Shown here one piece after another: positions 51,958 to 63,155 of a stretch of DNA of 64,000 bases. The stretch comes from [Phialemoniopsis] sp. UDSM-2020 (taxonomy: Eukaryota; Ascomycota; Sordariomycetes; Thyridiales; Thyridiaceae), in assembly GCA_018873225.1 (NCBI GenBank), contig JAEILZ010000002.1:4092001-4156000 (forward strand), written 5' to 3'. Under the pieces are notes generated by a model. The model saw nothing but the letters and a program-made list of their open reading frames with translations. It had not been told where the DNA came from and did not search any database. How positions within the stretch are numbered: the first letter of the stretch is position 1; every line of letters begins with the position of its first letter. Both the position numbers and the translations under genes were made by a program.

Positions 51958-54900
51958 ATGACGGTGCCTTCGACAGAATCCGGCATGTCTAGCAGAACAT
52001 CTTCCGGCGTCATTTCGCCGCCCCAGAAAGTGCGCTCAAGAGCACCGAGCATGTCCAGCGACAGGCCATCCACCACGGCCCACAGCTTGATGTCTCCTCC
52101 GCTCACAGTCTCCCCCGAGGCCGCCTTCATCGCTGCGTCGGCAGCCTCTCAAATCGTCACCAACGACCACGACAGCCATGCCGATGCGTGGTACGACCAG
52201 CATGGCCTGGAGCCGTCCGGAGAGGCGGCCACCGTTTCCCCGGCGGCCCTCCAGCTCGTGAACAACTTTCTCGACCAGCTCCTCTTCAACTTCCTGTCCG
52301 TATCGAGGGCCACGACACTGACAGCCCTCAGGCCGGCTGTCTCGGAGGTTCTCAAGCCCAAACTCGCCAAGGATGCTATCAACCAGGCCGACGAGGAGCT
52401 CAGGGAATATCTCGGTGGCGGCGATGACGAAGACATAATCTCGACTAAAACGTCGCGTTCCCCGAGGGATTGGGATCTGGAGCTTGTTTGGAAGAGGACT
52501 AGACTGAGATGCATGGTCTACTCGTCCCTTGGCGACATGGAGGAGGAAGATGAGGACTACTATATGGACCAGGACCATCTTGGCGGATTTGACGACGAGC
52601 AGTTTGCCGAGACCGTCTCCCCCGCAGTGGCCATTTTCCTGACGTCGATCCTGGAGTTCATGGGTGAGCAAGCGCTCATTGTTGCCGGACAGGCAGCCTA
52701 CCATCGCATGCGTGCCAAGTACGAAAAGGACCTGAAGGAGGGTGCGCGCAGCCCAGCCGAGGTTGCCGATCGCATTGTCCTTGAGGAGCTCGACATGGAG
52801 CGGGTGGCTCTCGACCGTACACTGGGAAGGCTCTGGAGGGCCTGGAAGAAGCGGATACGATCGCCCGGCCCGGAAATCACCTCTTTTGCCAGAGCCATGT
52901 CGCGCGACTCCTTGCGGGCATTCTCGACGAGCCACGCTAGGCAAGGAAGCATCAGCGTGAGCGCCGATAGCCTGGTACCGGAGACGGTTCCCGAGAAGGT
53001 CGTGGCCCCTGAGCCCCAACCAAAGGAACCGGAGCAGGAGGCTGAGCCGGTTGAGGAACCCGAGGAGGAATACCTACGCGCTGCCGCCATTGCCATTCCC
53101 GTCGGAGACAGGGAGCTCGCCGAGATCCTGATCCCTGGTCTGGCTTACTACAGCGATGAGGAGGAGGAAGTAGAGGAAGACGGCGAACCTCTATCGCTAC
53201 GACCAAAGAGCATGATGATCTTCCCGCAGACGACATACCAAGACTTGCCTACACCCACCACATCACAGCCGCACACGCCCCTTCTGGGTCCATCTCGAAA
53301 GCGTGCCAACTCGCTTCCAACGCCAGCCTCATCGCCTTACAAGTCACGGTCCCTGGACCCGATGAATGCCGAAGAGGCCGCACCTGGTGTTGATGAGCAG
53401 GTGGAGGATAGCGATGCTATTTCACCAGCTACGATCACTGCCGAAAACGCCCAGCTCGACCCCATGGCCGCGGAGGATATTGACGAAGCCCACCACTCCG
53501 CTCGATCATCGGGTCAAATCATCCCTGCTATCCAGACTGCCCATGTGGGCTCTCCAGAGCGCAAGCGCTCGGCCGACCTGGAACACACCGAGATCCGCGC
53601 ATCTCTGGACGGCGGTGATGATTTTGACGAATTCGTCGAAGAGCCCCAGATCCTCACATCAGCCCGGGTTTCTATGTCTGGTCGGAGCAGCTCTCCATCC
53701 GCCTCTGATAGCGGTAGACCGCTCTCTATTACACCGATCGCTCCTACCCGATCCGGCAGCATTCACTCGCTCAGGGTAATCGAGGTTCAGAGCCCGCGCA
53801 GTCCGATCGGCCCGATCTCTAGGTCTCGAGGAAGCTCCGTCGATGCCACTGAGTACAGGAGTGGCAGCGTATCTCGCGCCAGCAGCATCTCGATTCAAGA
53901 GCGCAGGAAGACAGCAGAGTTGGTGCCCAACGTGAGAACCTCGATGATGGCCCGAAGTCCCACTAGCGAATCGATTTCGGAGGCAGAGGAGGTAGCCGAG
54001 CCCGTACAGCCGATTGCGGCAGTAGCACCCCCGGCACCAGAGGCAGTGTCGAAGCCTGTCGCCGAGCCCAAGGCGGCCCCTCGTCCTGAGAGCGTGGAGG
54101 CCCGCGTGCAGGAGGCTAACCCAATATTTGGCTCTGCTGCTGCCCGGCCGATCTCTCCTCCCCGGTCGCCCGCTAAGCCGACGACCAAGGTCACGATTTT
54201 GAGCTCAACGACGTCCAATGGCACGTTCTTCGTGGACGAGCCGCCACAAGTCCCAGAGAAGTCGCAGAGGCAGATGAAGCCTCCCTCGCCGCCACTGCCA
54301 GAGAGGAGCTCGAGCAGGCAGTCGCCCATTACGAAGCGACCCGCGGAACCCGTCCCAGCAGGTAGACCATCTGCAGAGCGGCCCAAGACTCGCAACGGCA
54401 CTCCCGACCCCGTGCCTATGCCTGCGGAACGTAGCTCTCCCGCCCGATCTCTGGAGCAGCCTCCCAGCATTCGAGGCCACCATGGCGCTGGGTCTTCCAT
54501 TTCATCTGGCACCAAGTTTAAGCCCGTCCGCGCCTCTGAAGATAGCACGGCGATGCGCCCAGAAGATGTGGCTCGCAACTTTGAGGAATTGATCCAGAGT
54601 GACCAGACTATCCAGTATACTCTCACGCCCGAGAGTATGCGGGACGTGGATGTAAGTTACTTGATCGTGGTCCTCGACAGAATTTACAACATGCTGATAT
54701 TGTACAGTCTACGAGATCCCTTCACAATGAAAGCCCAGTTGTCACGACCAAGAGCAGGAAGAGCGAAGATGCTAGACACAACTCCGACCGATCTCGCTCA
54801 TCGTCGGTAAACAGGCCTGCTGATATGAAGCGGTCGGCCTCAGTCTCGCGTGCTTTCGGTCTCACCTCGCATCCGGTACCGCAGAGCCAGTCAGCCGGCA

Positions 54901-56228
54901 GACTGAACGGCCCCGTGCCGAGAGCCCCGCCCAACATGCCCTCTGCGAGCCGAGCCGGCGGCCCTCAGGCTAGAGATGCCAAGGTGCCTGGCGAGTCGCT
55001 CAAGGATCTTGCAGAGTTCCTCCGGGCCACTGGTCCCACCGGTGGCGAGCCGGAGCCGCCTCGTATGAACGGCGCCAACCGTGCAGTTCCCGGTGGCCGT
55101 GTCTCGTCGTCCAGCCGTACCCCATTACCCCCGTCCGAGTCGAAGACGAGCCTTTCCTCTGCCAACCGGACGAGATACCAGGCACGCGACGCCACTGTCG
55201 ACTACAGGGACGACAACTCAGACCTCATTGACTTTATCCGCCGGGGCCCTCCGAGCACTGCCAACAATCCTCGCATCCCGCGCACAGTCGCTCCCTTCCG
55301 CACCACCATGGACTCTGACCAGCTCTCTGCCGCAGTCGGTGGCCGAGCCGTCGACGCGACCCTGCCGCCCATCCGCAACAGCACTACCGCCAACAGTGTC
55401 AACACCCCCTCCGTTCAGTCCTCCATCAACTCTTCCAGCGCCTTGCTCAAGAATGCCCAGAGCAACGGTCACAATGTCGGCGGCGGCAACATGTTCGACA
55501 ACGACATGCCTATGCCCCAGCGCAAGACGCGCCGTGTTCGGGACCCATACGCGATCGACTTTAGCGACGAGGAGGACGAGGACGAAGACCTCTTTGACAA
55601 GCCGCCCAAGAAGCCGCAGAGAGAGGAGGAGAGCCTCATGGACTTCCTGCGCAACGTCCCGCCCCCACCGGAGCCCGAGCCTTCGCGCCTCGAGCAGCAG
55701 ATGCGCCAGATTCCTAAGAAGAAGGCTAGCGCGCCGAGCCTCATCATGGCACGGTTCACCCGTCGGGAGAGCGGCTCGCACGCTTCGGGCAGAAACGGCG
55801 GAGAAGTCAGCCCCGCGGCGCCCCCGACATCGCGCTCGCTCAGCAGCCGCGCCGGCACCAGCGGCTCGCGCGGATACGTGCCCATTCAGGTCAGCATGCC
55901 GGCGGGACTCGAGAGGTTCATGCCTGGCAGCGGCAACAACTCGCCGCGCAACAGCACCCCGGCGCAGAGCCCGGGTCTCCCGCCTAGCAGGTCGACGGGC
56001 CGCGTGCTGATGAAGCGGTACGAGCCGAGGGACGCGCACGGACCGGGCATCCAGCGGTCTGCGACGTCAGACCTGGCCGACTTCCTCAAGAACTCGGGCC
56101 CGCCCGAGGGCAGCGGCGGCATGTACTCCGGTCCGATGCGGAGCCCCAGAGAGGACGAGCCTTCTGGCGGCAGCGGCTTCTCGCGGCGCATGTTTGGCGC
56201 CCGGAGGAAGAAGTCTAGTCTTGCATAG
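51958..56228 (+). CDS. Large fungal protein of unknown function with a short N-terminal folded region and repeated linear motifs
   Basis: Two exons, 51958-54651 and 54708-56228 (56-nt intron, gtaagt...tacag), giving 1404 residues. Residues about 90-180 and 215-300 are helical and well ordered (V-S-P-A-A-L-Q-L-V-N-N-F-L-D-Q-L-L and V-S-P-A-V-A-I-F-L-T-S-I-L-E-F-M-G). The two V-S-P-A starts suggest an internal duplication, possibly of a histone-fold-like helix set. The remaining 1100 residues are disordered, rich in Ser/Pro/Arg/Glu. The C-terminal third contains four copies of [DS]-L-[AIM]-[DE]-F-[LI]-[RK] followed by Gly/Pro residues (about 996, 1070, 1207 and 1353). There is no signal peptide or TM segment. 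I do not recognise a named family; it looks like a scaffold conserved in filamentous fungi. Confidence 0.85.
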
Positions 56229-58452
56229 AGTGGCTTTTTGGTTTTCGAATTTCTTTTTCATTTCGACGACACCCTTTCCATGTGGAGGCTTGGCTTTGCC
56301 TTTTTCACAAACTTGATGACATTCCATCCTACCGTTTGGATGCTTTTACTTCTCCCAAGCTTCTTGTATGATCATGAACAAAACACCTACCTTCTTCCAT
56401 CATGGCATTCCATCACGCCTTTCACCTCCTACATACTCGACTCGACCAATCCACTCTTATGTTACGTACAAACCAACAACCACCGACCTTTACGCTGCTC
56501 ACTGCGTCGTCTTTTTTTTTGCTTTTTACCATTCGATACCATGACCCTTTATCCTCCTCAAACATCACTTGTGAGGAGGAGAGGGAAAAGATTACGACCA
56601 TTCGGGCGGAACTCGTTATTGTTCTTTTCTTGCCTACACGGAGCTCGATCTTGTTTGACTTCTTGCCAACTTTGTTGGTTATCTTGTTCTTTTGCTGCTT
56701 CATCTGGAAAGGCTGGCTGGGAGGGGTTTTTAATTTGCTCTCTTGGGAAAAGGGGGGGACTTCATTCACAAAAGAGAAAGAATGCTTGTGTGTGTGTGTA
56801 CATATAAATGTTTTTTCTGTTCTCGTATTCAGAACCTCTCGTATCGAAGTTTGAAAGAATAGAAATGGTTCATGGAATTGCAATGACTTCTATCTGAACT
56901 GTTTGGCATGTGATCTTGTGACCGGATGCTTCAAGTTAAGTCAGCCTCCCTGCCTGAAAACCACGGTTTTGCACAAGCTGTCGTGGACCTGTTGTCAAGC
57001 ACATCAATCAGAGATAAGGCAAGCAGGCAAACTACTCAGACTAAACAGCCAGAAGTCTGATGTCGGCCCAGCATAGGACATGCAAGGGGTAGCTAACAGG
57101 GGAAGGAAGTGGCAGCAAAACTGGTTTTTGGACAAGAAGCCACATGCCAGCCACAGGTTCGCCGGTGGCTTCGGCACGCTCTCCCGTCGTTATCTGATTG
57201 GCAAACTCCCAAAGAAAGCCCCTTTTGAAGGTGAGGGATCGGATGGCCGGCACCTCTCAAGGACGGAACTCTCTGTAGGAACAGCGGTCAGGCTCATTTG
57301 TTAGTAATACTCGGGAAGCAAACCTGCAAGATGGTCGCCAAAAGCCCAGATGGTGGTGTTTCAAGTCGCGGCCGCTAAGGAAGCCGGCCCCGCTCTCGTG
57401 CCTAAGAGTTGGGACCCCGTGAGCCACTTCTCCCACTGAAACCTGGCGGGATTACGCCACAGCCAGCCCAGAAGGGGCCTGGTTTACAGAGGCTGGAATC
57501 CCGGACCCCGACCCCTATGACGTCGGTCTGGGGCAGACGTCACACGCGTCGCAAAGTGCCGAGACGACAAGAGGTTGCGTTTGATTATCAAACCCGTGTC
57601 GGTGTGCATGTGTGTGTACTATGGCCGTTGTAATTTCGAGATATAGAGACTGTGAGGTCACTTGCATTTTTTGTACGGAGGAAGGGTCTGTTGCGATCGC
57701 CTAGTGCAAGTTGCTAAAAGTAGTCTCAATTCCTCGGGAGTCAAGAGAGAGGGAGAGCCTTGCTGGAGAGCCCGGCTGCTGTGTAAACATGCACTTTGTT
57801 CTTCGCCCAAGACACTACGACATGGGCCACTCACATGGCATTCTTGGCTTACAACCTTTTTTCGTTGGCCCCCTTGACGTTTGGTGCCTTGGTTGGTCGT
57901 GAACCTTGGTTTTCTTCCTCGTGGCACCACCACCACAACCCCGACTACTGATCCGATGCCCCTTGGGCGAATCATCGTCACCTTGCTGCAAACAAGGTGA
58001 GTCAGGACCAACCAGCGATGGCGTCGAACCTTTTTCTTTCCCCATCTCTTTGTTCCCGGTTTTGCGCCCTGGTTTGCAAAGCACCACCCTACAGGAGGGC
58101 CCTAACCAGAAGCCCAACGCGCCGGCAAGTGTAAGCTATGCAAGTGACATGAGGATGTGTGATTTGAAGTCAAATCAGGGTCCCGGCCAAGTAAGATGCA
58201 GACCCTCCTTCGTCATTGCTCATGTCGTACGATACATAAAGAAGGTGTGCGGGTGACCTACCTCGTTGCTCCCCCCTTTTTCTTTCCTTACCTTTCTGTA
58301 GCATCAAAGCCTGAAGACACTTCTCGTAGCCGAGAACATCTGTTGTTTGCAAAGCTCTCGATCCTGTCGATACCCTCTTGCACCTTCAGTGACATCGCAA
58401 ACCTACCTACCTCCACCCAACTTTCCCCGATCCTAAGCAAAACACCGCCAAA
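56229..58452. other. Intergenic region between the 1404-residue protein and MARVEL genes
   Basis: About 2.2 kb. The left 650 bp is T-rich with a short GT microsatellite (about 56789-56801), probably 3' UTR and flank. The rest is mixed sequence without a supported ORF, and the last 200 bp is the C/T-rich leader of the next gene. Confidence 0.45.
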
Positions 58453-58959
58453 ATGATCATCACCGACCTCGTCAGCATGATCTTCCGCCTCGCGGAGCTC
58501 GCCTTCGCCGCCGTCGTTGCCGGCCTGACGGGCGACTACCTCCACCGCACGCAGGGCGCCTCGTCGTGGACCCAGGGCCGCTTCATCTACACCGAGGTCG
58601 TCGCCGGTTTATCCATCATCTTCTCCATCATCTGGCTGTTCCCCTTCTCGGGCAGCTTCGTGCACTACCCAGCCGACTTCCTCATCTCGGTCATGTGGTG
58701 GGTCGCCTTCGGCCTGCTCGTCAACTGGCTCGACGGCGGCTGCGGCTACATCTTCGACTGGCGGGGCATCACCTTCCGCGGCAACGACTCGTGCGGCAAG
58801 TGGAAGGCCGACGTCGCGTTCTGCTTCCTGTCGGCGCTGTGCTGGCTCGTCAGCGCGCTGCTGGGCGTGTACTGGGTGCACCGGCAGCGCAGGCGCGCCA
58901 CGACGGGCACGGCTGCTGGGTACCACCGCCGCCGCTGGTACCGCCGCTCTCGCATCTAA
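58453..58959 (+). CDS. MARVEL-like four-TM integral membrane protein
   Basis: Single exon, 168 residues. Four hydrophobic segments are visible at about residues 8-26, 46-63, 74-92 and 120-141, with both termini cytosolic. The second loop holds two cysteines (C97 in G-G-C-G-Y and C114 in N-D-S-C-G-K-W) that could form a disulfide. The C-terminus is basic (R-Q-R-R-R and H-R-R-R-W-Y-R-R). The topology, the size and the R-L-A-E-L start of TM1 match fungal MARVEL-domain proteins, some of which sit in plasma-membrane or eisosome domains. Its specific role is unknown. Confidence 0.75.
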   Translation: MIITDLVSMIFRLAELAFAAVVAGLTGDYLHRTQGASSWTQGRFIYTEVVAGLSIIFSIIWLFPFSGSFVHYPADFLISVMWWVAFGLLVNWLDGGCGYIFDWRGITFRGNDSCGKWKADVAFCFLSALCWLVSALLGVYWVHRQRRRATTGTAAGYHRRRWYRRSRI

Positions 58960-59010
58960 GCGAGGAGACGACAGGAGACGGAAGAGAGGCTCGATAACCA
59001 AATCCTTGGT

Positions 59011-59050
59011 CATACGTGATCATACGTGATCATACGTGATCATAGGCGAT
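59011..59050 (+). repeat. Three perfect and one degenerate copy of a 10-bp repeat
   Basis: The unit catacgtgat occurs at 59011, 59021 and 59031, followed by cataggcgat at 59041. The junctions create TGATCA palindromes every 10 bp. It starts 52 nt after the MARVEL stop codon. Confidence 0.95.
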
Positions 59051-61473
59051 CCGGTCTGGTCGACAAAGCTCCCCTAAATCGACTAGCCGCGGCACAGAAC
59101 CATCTTTTCTTGCCTCGAAGACCTACATGTTCCCCGAGAAGCAGACTCCATTGTTGGAAATGAAGTTGCGTTGGTTGTCTTTGGTGTATTTCATTAATGA
59201 TTATTTACGATGATGTGTCAAGATTGGAAAGATGGGAGAAACAAATCGGTCCGGCACCGTATACTTTGATACCCTCACTACGCAACCGTTGCGCTGATTT
59301 CATACGTTTTCCTTATTTACTAGCCTTGTACTTCTAATAATATCGTGTTTATTCAACACTACTGATGTTGCCTAAACGAGAAGGTCCACTTGCTTGCGGG
59401 CACGATCCGTGATCCGAAGCCTACGAACAGATCTGGCTACGTAGTGAGTCCCACTGGTGAACTGTTAGACGGAATACAGCCAGCTTATGGCCATGACGAT
59501 GCTTACCAATCAGGTTGTGTTTGCAGTCATCTGCAAGGAACTAGATCTTGTCAGATCTCAACCAAACAACTGCACGATAAGGTTTGGCCTGAAGGAGATA
59601 TATGATCATCTTCATATAGCATACCACGAAGACCAGCTTAAGGCAAGGTTTCAGTTCGCAGAGTTGTCCTGAGTCGCGAGGGGTGAGACTGTGTGAGGCA
59701 ACAGAAGCCGACACTAGCCAGCGCACTACTGGCGAGTCTTTCTGTAGCGCGTCGGTGTTCTCTCGTGTTTCAGGAATCTCCGCGAACTAACTCGTAGTCC
59801 CAACGGTCTGCCAGCTTTCTCACTGCAGCAGCTGCTCTTGTCAAACCTGGAAAGTCTCGCAGACGACAAGATGGAACTTGCCGTTCTGTCTGCGATCAGA
59901 ACGATACGAGACCCGAACACATGGCGTCCTACATCGACACTAAGGGGAGGCATCAAAGGGGCATTGAGAGATTTGGGGACACGCAAGCAAGGACAGACCT
60001 TGCTCGGCAGGCGTCAGCTACACACGGCACAGCTCTGGCTTAGGGCGAGCTCCCCCGTCCCGTGGCCACGATCGGAAACGCAAAGAAAACTGGCAAGCTG
60101 AAAACCGGTTTTTGGTTTCTTGTGACAGCACACCCTGGTGGTAAGCGAGAGATCTAGATGCGATCAGAATGGGGGATAGCGTCTTTGGGAGACTGCCATG
60201 GAATTGGAGGTACATCCTAGGCTCGTATCCCGTCCATCCTTTATTCCTGATGGAGCAATTCTAGTACAGAATGACAGATCTCGAACAGGAAAAGCGAGAA
60301 AATCTTGGCGCTTGGTGAGAGCCGCAAGTATGGCTGGTGACGTGTTGGGGCCGGACTGTGAGACTGCGAGCAGAGTCTATGCTGTCATAATGCGGGGGCG
60401 GTTGCTGTATGGGCGCCACACCTGACTCCACCACTTCCCGTCCCAGCAACCTGTTAGGGCCTCTTGGAAGGAGAGCTTCAGCCACAGCGGGGTGTTTAGA
60501 TCGAGCTTTCAGTGATCGGTGTCTTTTGAAGAAAAGTTGCAATTTGTGTTGTACATCCCATAATATCGACTGATACTCTGGATAATTGAAAACAGACAGG
60601 TCAATTTCTAAGGCATTGATATTCTCAATCGGATTTGAATAAGTATAGTCATCACGAGACTTTCTTTTCTCATGCTGCAGGAAGGTTTGCTCCGGCGCCT
60701 TCTTGAATCTTGGTCAGCCCCTGATCTCCCAATTCGCGATTTCCGGATTGAGCCATGGGTTCCTGTTGGTTGGTTTGGGTCAGATCGGGGAGGAGAGATC
60801 CCCACAAATGAGCGACAGTGAGAACGTCACCAGCCACAGCTAATGAAGCCGCTATGACGCCCAACCCGAGCCACCGCATCCACTTGCACCTCTTTCTACG
60901 TACCTTTCTTCCATGGAGAAGCCAGAAGAAGACTCAGATTCACCTTCGGCTAGGCCACTGAGACGACCAGGATCAGAAATAAGGTGTTGCTTGGCCGCTC
61001 CGCTGGGGCTCTCCGCTTGCCGCCACAATGGGGGCTTCCGCTACCAAAGTCCCATGTATCCTTTCTCTCTTTCTCCAGCAAGGATAGCTCTACTTCTTGC
61101 CCAAGGAGCTATGACGACGCATGACTTCACATTGAACTAACAAAGCTACCGCCGGGTTCCTGCTCGTTTGACGGCTCTCCTGCCCGCCTATGAGGCGCCA
61201 AGCTGTCTGGCTAATGTTCACGGATCCCACAGAATCAGTCCGTCTGTTTGGCCCCTGCGGGCCAGGTTTTTGGCATGGCAGAGGTGTTGCGGGTCTGTTG
61301 AGGTACCACAGCCCTATGGGGACTCTTACTCCTCCCACGAGAAAGAAGTCGGGAATATGACGTGACGCCATCTGCGTCACGATGTACTAGGTCACAAACA
61401 AGGCCACGCGGTGCGAGGTAGGTACCTCTTCACAAGTCCCGTCCTCCATCACTACTTCGCATCGATCAAGGTG

Positions 61474-61480
61474 TATATAA
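61474..61480 (+). promoter_or_regulatory. TATA box of the hydrophilin-like gene
   Basis: TATATAA in aaggtgtatataaggagtaa, 172 nt upstream of the ATG at 61646, followed by an A/C-rich leader that lacks other ATGs in good context. It is the strongest core promoter in the window and fits a highly expressed gene. Confidence 0.65.
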
Positions 61481-61645
61481 GGAGTAATCCCCCTTACCCT
61501 ACATCATCTTGATCCTACCTTATCTCTCCATTCTTCATACAAAACAAACATCAAGATACCCCTAAACCAAACAAGAAACAACGAACAATAACCTCTTCTA
61601 CCTTTTTGATACCCAACATACACATCCAACACACAATACATCAAT

Positions 61646-63155
61646 ATGTCTTCCATCGTGAACAAGATCAAGGAGGCCGTCCATTCGGACAGCCACAGCA
61701 ACACCTCGCAAGCTGAGGGCACCCACGGTCCTCACTCCACCCGCACCGCCAACGCTGCTGATCCCCGTATCGACTCGGACCGCGACCACCGCGCGGCTCC
61801 TGGCGGCACTGTCGGCGGTCACAGCGGTGCCTACGCGGCAGGTGACAACTACACGCACGGCACCGGCGCTACGGGTACGCACGCACACACCGGCACCACT
61901 GGCACGCACACACACACTGGCACCACTGGCGCGGCATACGGATCCGGCCCCGGCCCTGCTCCCAACACCGCAGGCCCTCACAAGTCCGACATGCTAAACA
62001 AGGCCGACCCTCGCGTCGACTCTGACATGGACGGTGGCCGCAACATGGGCGCTCGCGGTGCTGGCACCACTGGTGCTACTGGCACGCACGCTCACACGGG
62101 TACCACCGGCACGCATGCTCACACCGGCACCACCGGCGGATTCGGCTCTTCCACCACCACGGGCTACAACGACCCCGAGGGCGTTCACGGCCCTCACGGC
62201 AGCCGCGTCGCCAACGCAGCTGACCCTCGCGTCGACTCTGACCGCGACCACCGCGGTGCCCACCACCACGCTGGCACCACTGCCGGCCTGGCTGGTGCTG
62301 GCGTCGGTGCGGGCGTTGCTGGCGCTCACCCCCACGGCCACACTGGTACCACTGGTACCACCGGCGCCTACGGTAACACCACTACTGGTTACAACGACCC
62401 CGAGGGCGTCCACGGCCCTCACGGCAGCCGCGTTGCCAACGCTGCCGACCCGCGTGTCGACTCGGACCGTGACCACCGCGGCGCTCACCACGGTACCACC
62501 GGTGGCCTGACCGGCGCTGGCGTCGGAGCCACTGGCACTCACAACACGCACGGCCACACTGGCACCACTGGCGGTCTGACCGGCGGCAACATCGGAACCA
62601 CCACCACCGGCTACAACGACCCCGAGGGTACTCACGGTCCCCACGGCAGCCGCACTGCCAACGCTGTGGACCCCCGCGTCGACTCTGACCGCGACCACCG
62701 CGGCGCCCACCACGGCACCACTGCCGGTGCTGGCGGTGTGACTGGCACCCGCGGCACCGTCGCCGGCGCTCCCGGCCCCGCCCCGAACACTGCTGGTCCC
62801 CACAAGTCCGACATGCTGAACAAGGTGGACCCCCGCGTCGACTCCGACCTTGACGGCAGCAAGACCGTCGGCGGCAACAAGACCTACCAGTCGTAAGTAG
62901 GTTCACGTGCCTTTTTAGTCATGGCTGGTGCCTTTTTCTATGCCAGCCAAATCGAGTCCGGACCAGGTGCTAATGTTCTTCCTCCATTTCAGTGGCTCCA
63001 CGATGCACAAGGATCCCACCGACGCCGCCCAGGTCCCTCCCTCGGTCCTGGCCAAGCACGTCGGCGGCCCCACCATTGAGCACGAAGATCACTCCCACGA
63101 CCGCGCGCGCCGCAACTCGCAGGCCACGCACCAGGAGAACTTCAGCGGTATTTAA
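61646..63155 (+). CDS. Repetitive hydrophilic (hydrophilin/LEA-like) protein
   Basis: Two exons, 61646-62892 and 62993-63155, giving 469 residues. There is no signal peptide or TM. The protein is dominated by Gly, His, Thr, Asp and Ala. The start M-S-S-I-V-N-K-I-K-E-A-V-H is amphipathic. Six copies of G-P-H-x-S-x-x-x-N-x-x-D-P-R-[IV]-D-S-D occur at about residues 28, 109, 182, 258, 331 and 384, separated by G-T-H-A-H-T-G-T-T-G-type linkers. Exon 2 adds a unique tail (M-H-K-D-P-T-D-A-A-Q and F-S-G-I). Composition fits hydrophilins, which protect against desiccation or stress, and such proteins are often abundant in spores. The strong TATA box and G/C-ending codons suggest high, regulated expression. 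I do not recognise a named family, so the protective role is inferred. Confidence 0.88.
62163..62730 (+). repeat. Three tandem units of about 222-225 bp in the hydrophilin-like gene
   Basis: Units begin at the codon for Y-N-D-P-E-G near 62165, 62390 and 62612, and each encodes one G-P-H-G-S-R-x-A-N-A block plus a Gly/Thr linker. Nucleotide identity is high in the block and lower in the linker. Copy number may vary between strains. Confidence 0.85.

Larger units (their letters stand above)
58960..61645. other. Intergenic region between MARVEL and hydrophilin-like genes
   Basis: About 2.7 kb. It holds a 10-bp tandem repeat in the MARVEL 3' flank (separate entry) and a stretch at 59487-60101 with protein-like open frame (see findings) that I do not annotate as a gene. 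The right 200 bp is the promoter and A/C-rich leader of the next gene. Confidence 0.4.

Noticed and set aside
52036..53019. 327-codon minus-strand ORF opposite the 1404-residue protein, with similar ones at 53895-54626 and 55218-56039
   Set aside because: Shadows of a long sense gene with biased codons; the sense frame continues through a clean intron.
61994..62803. 269-codon minus-strand ORF opposite the hydrophilin-like gene
   Set aside because: Shadow of the tandem repeats; no start context, no domain.
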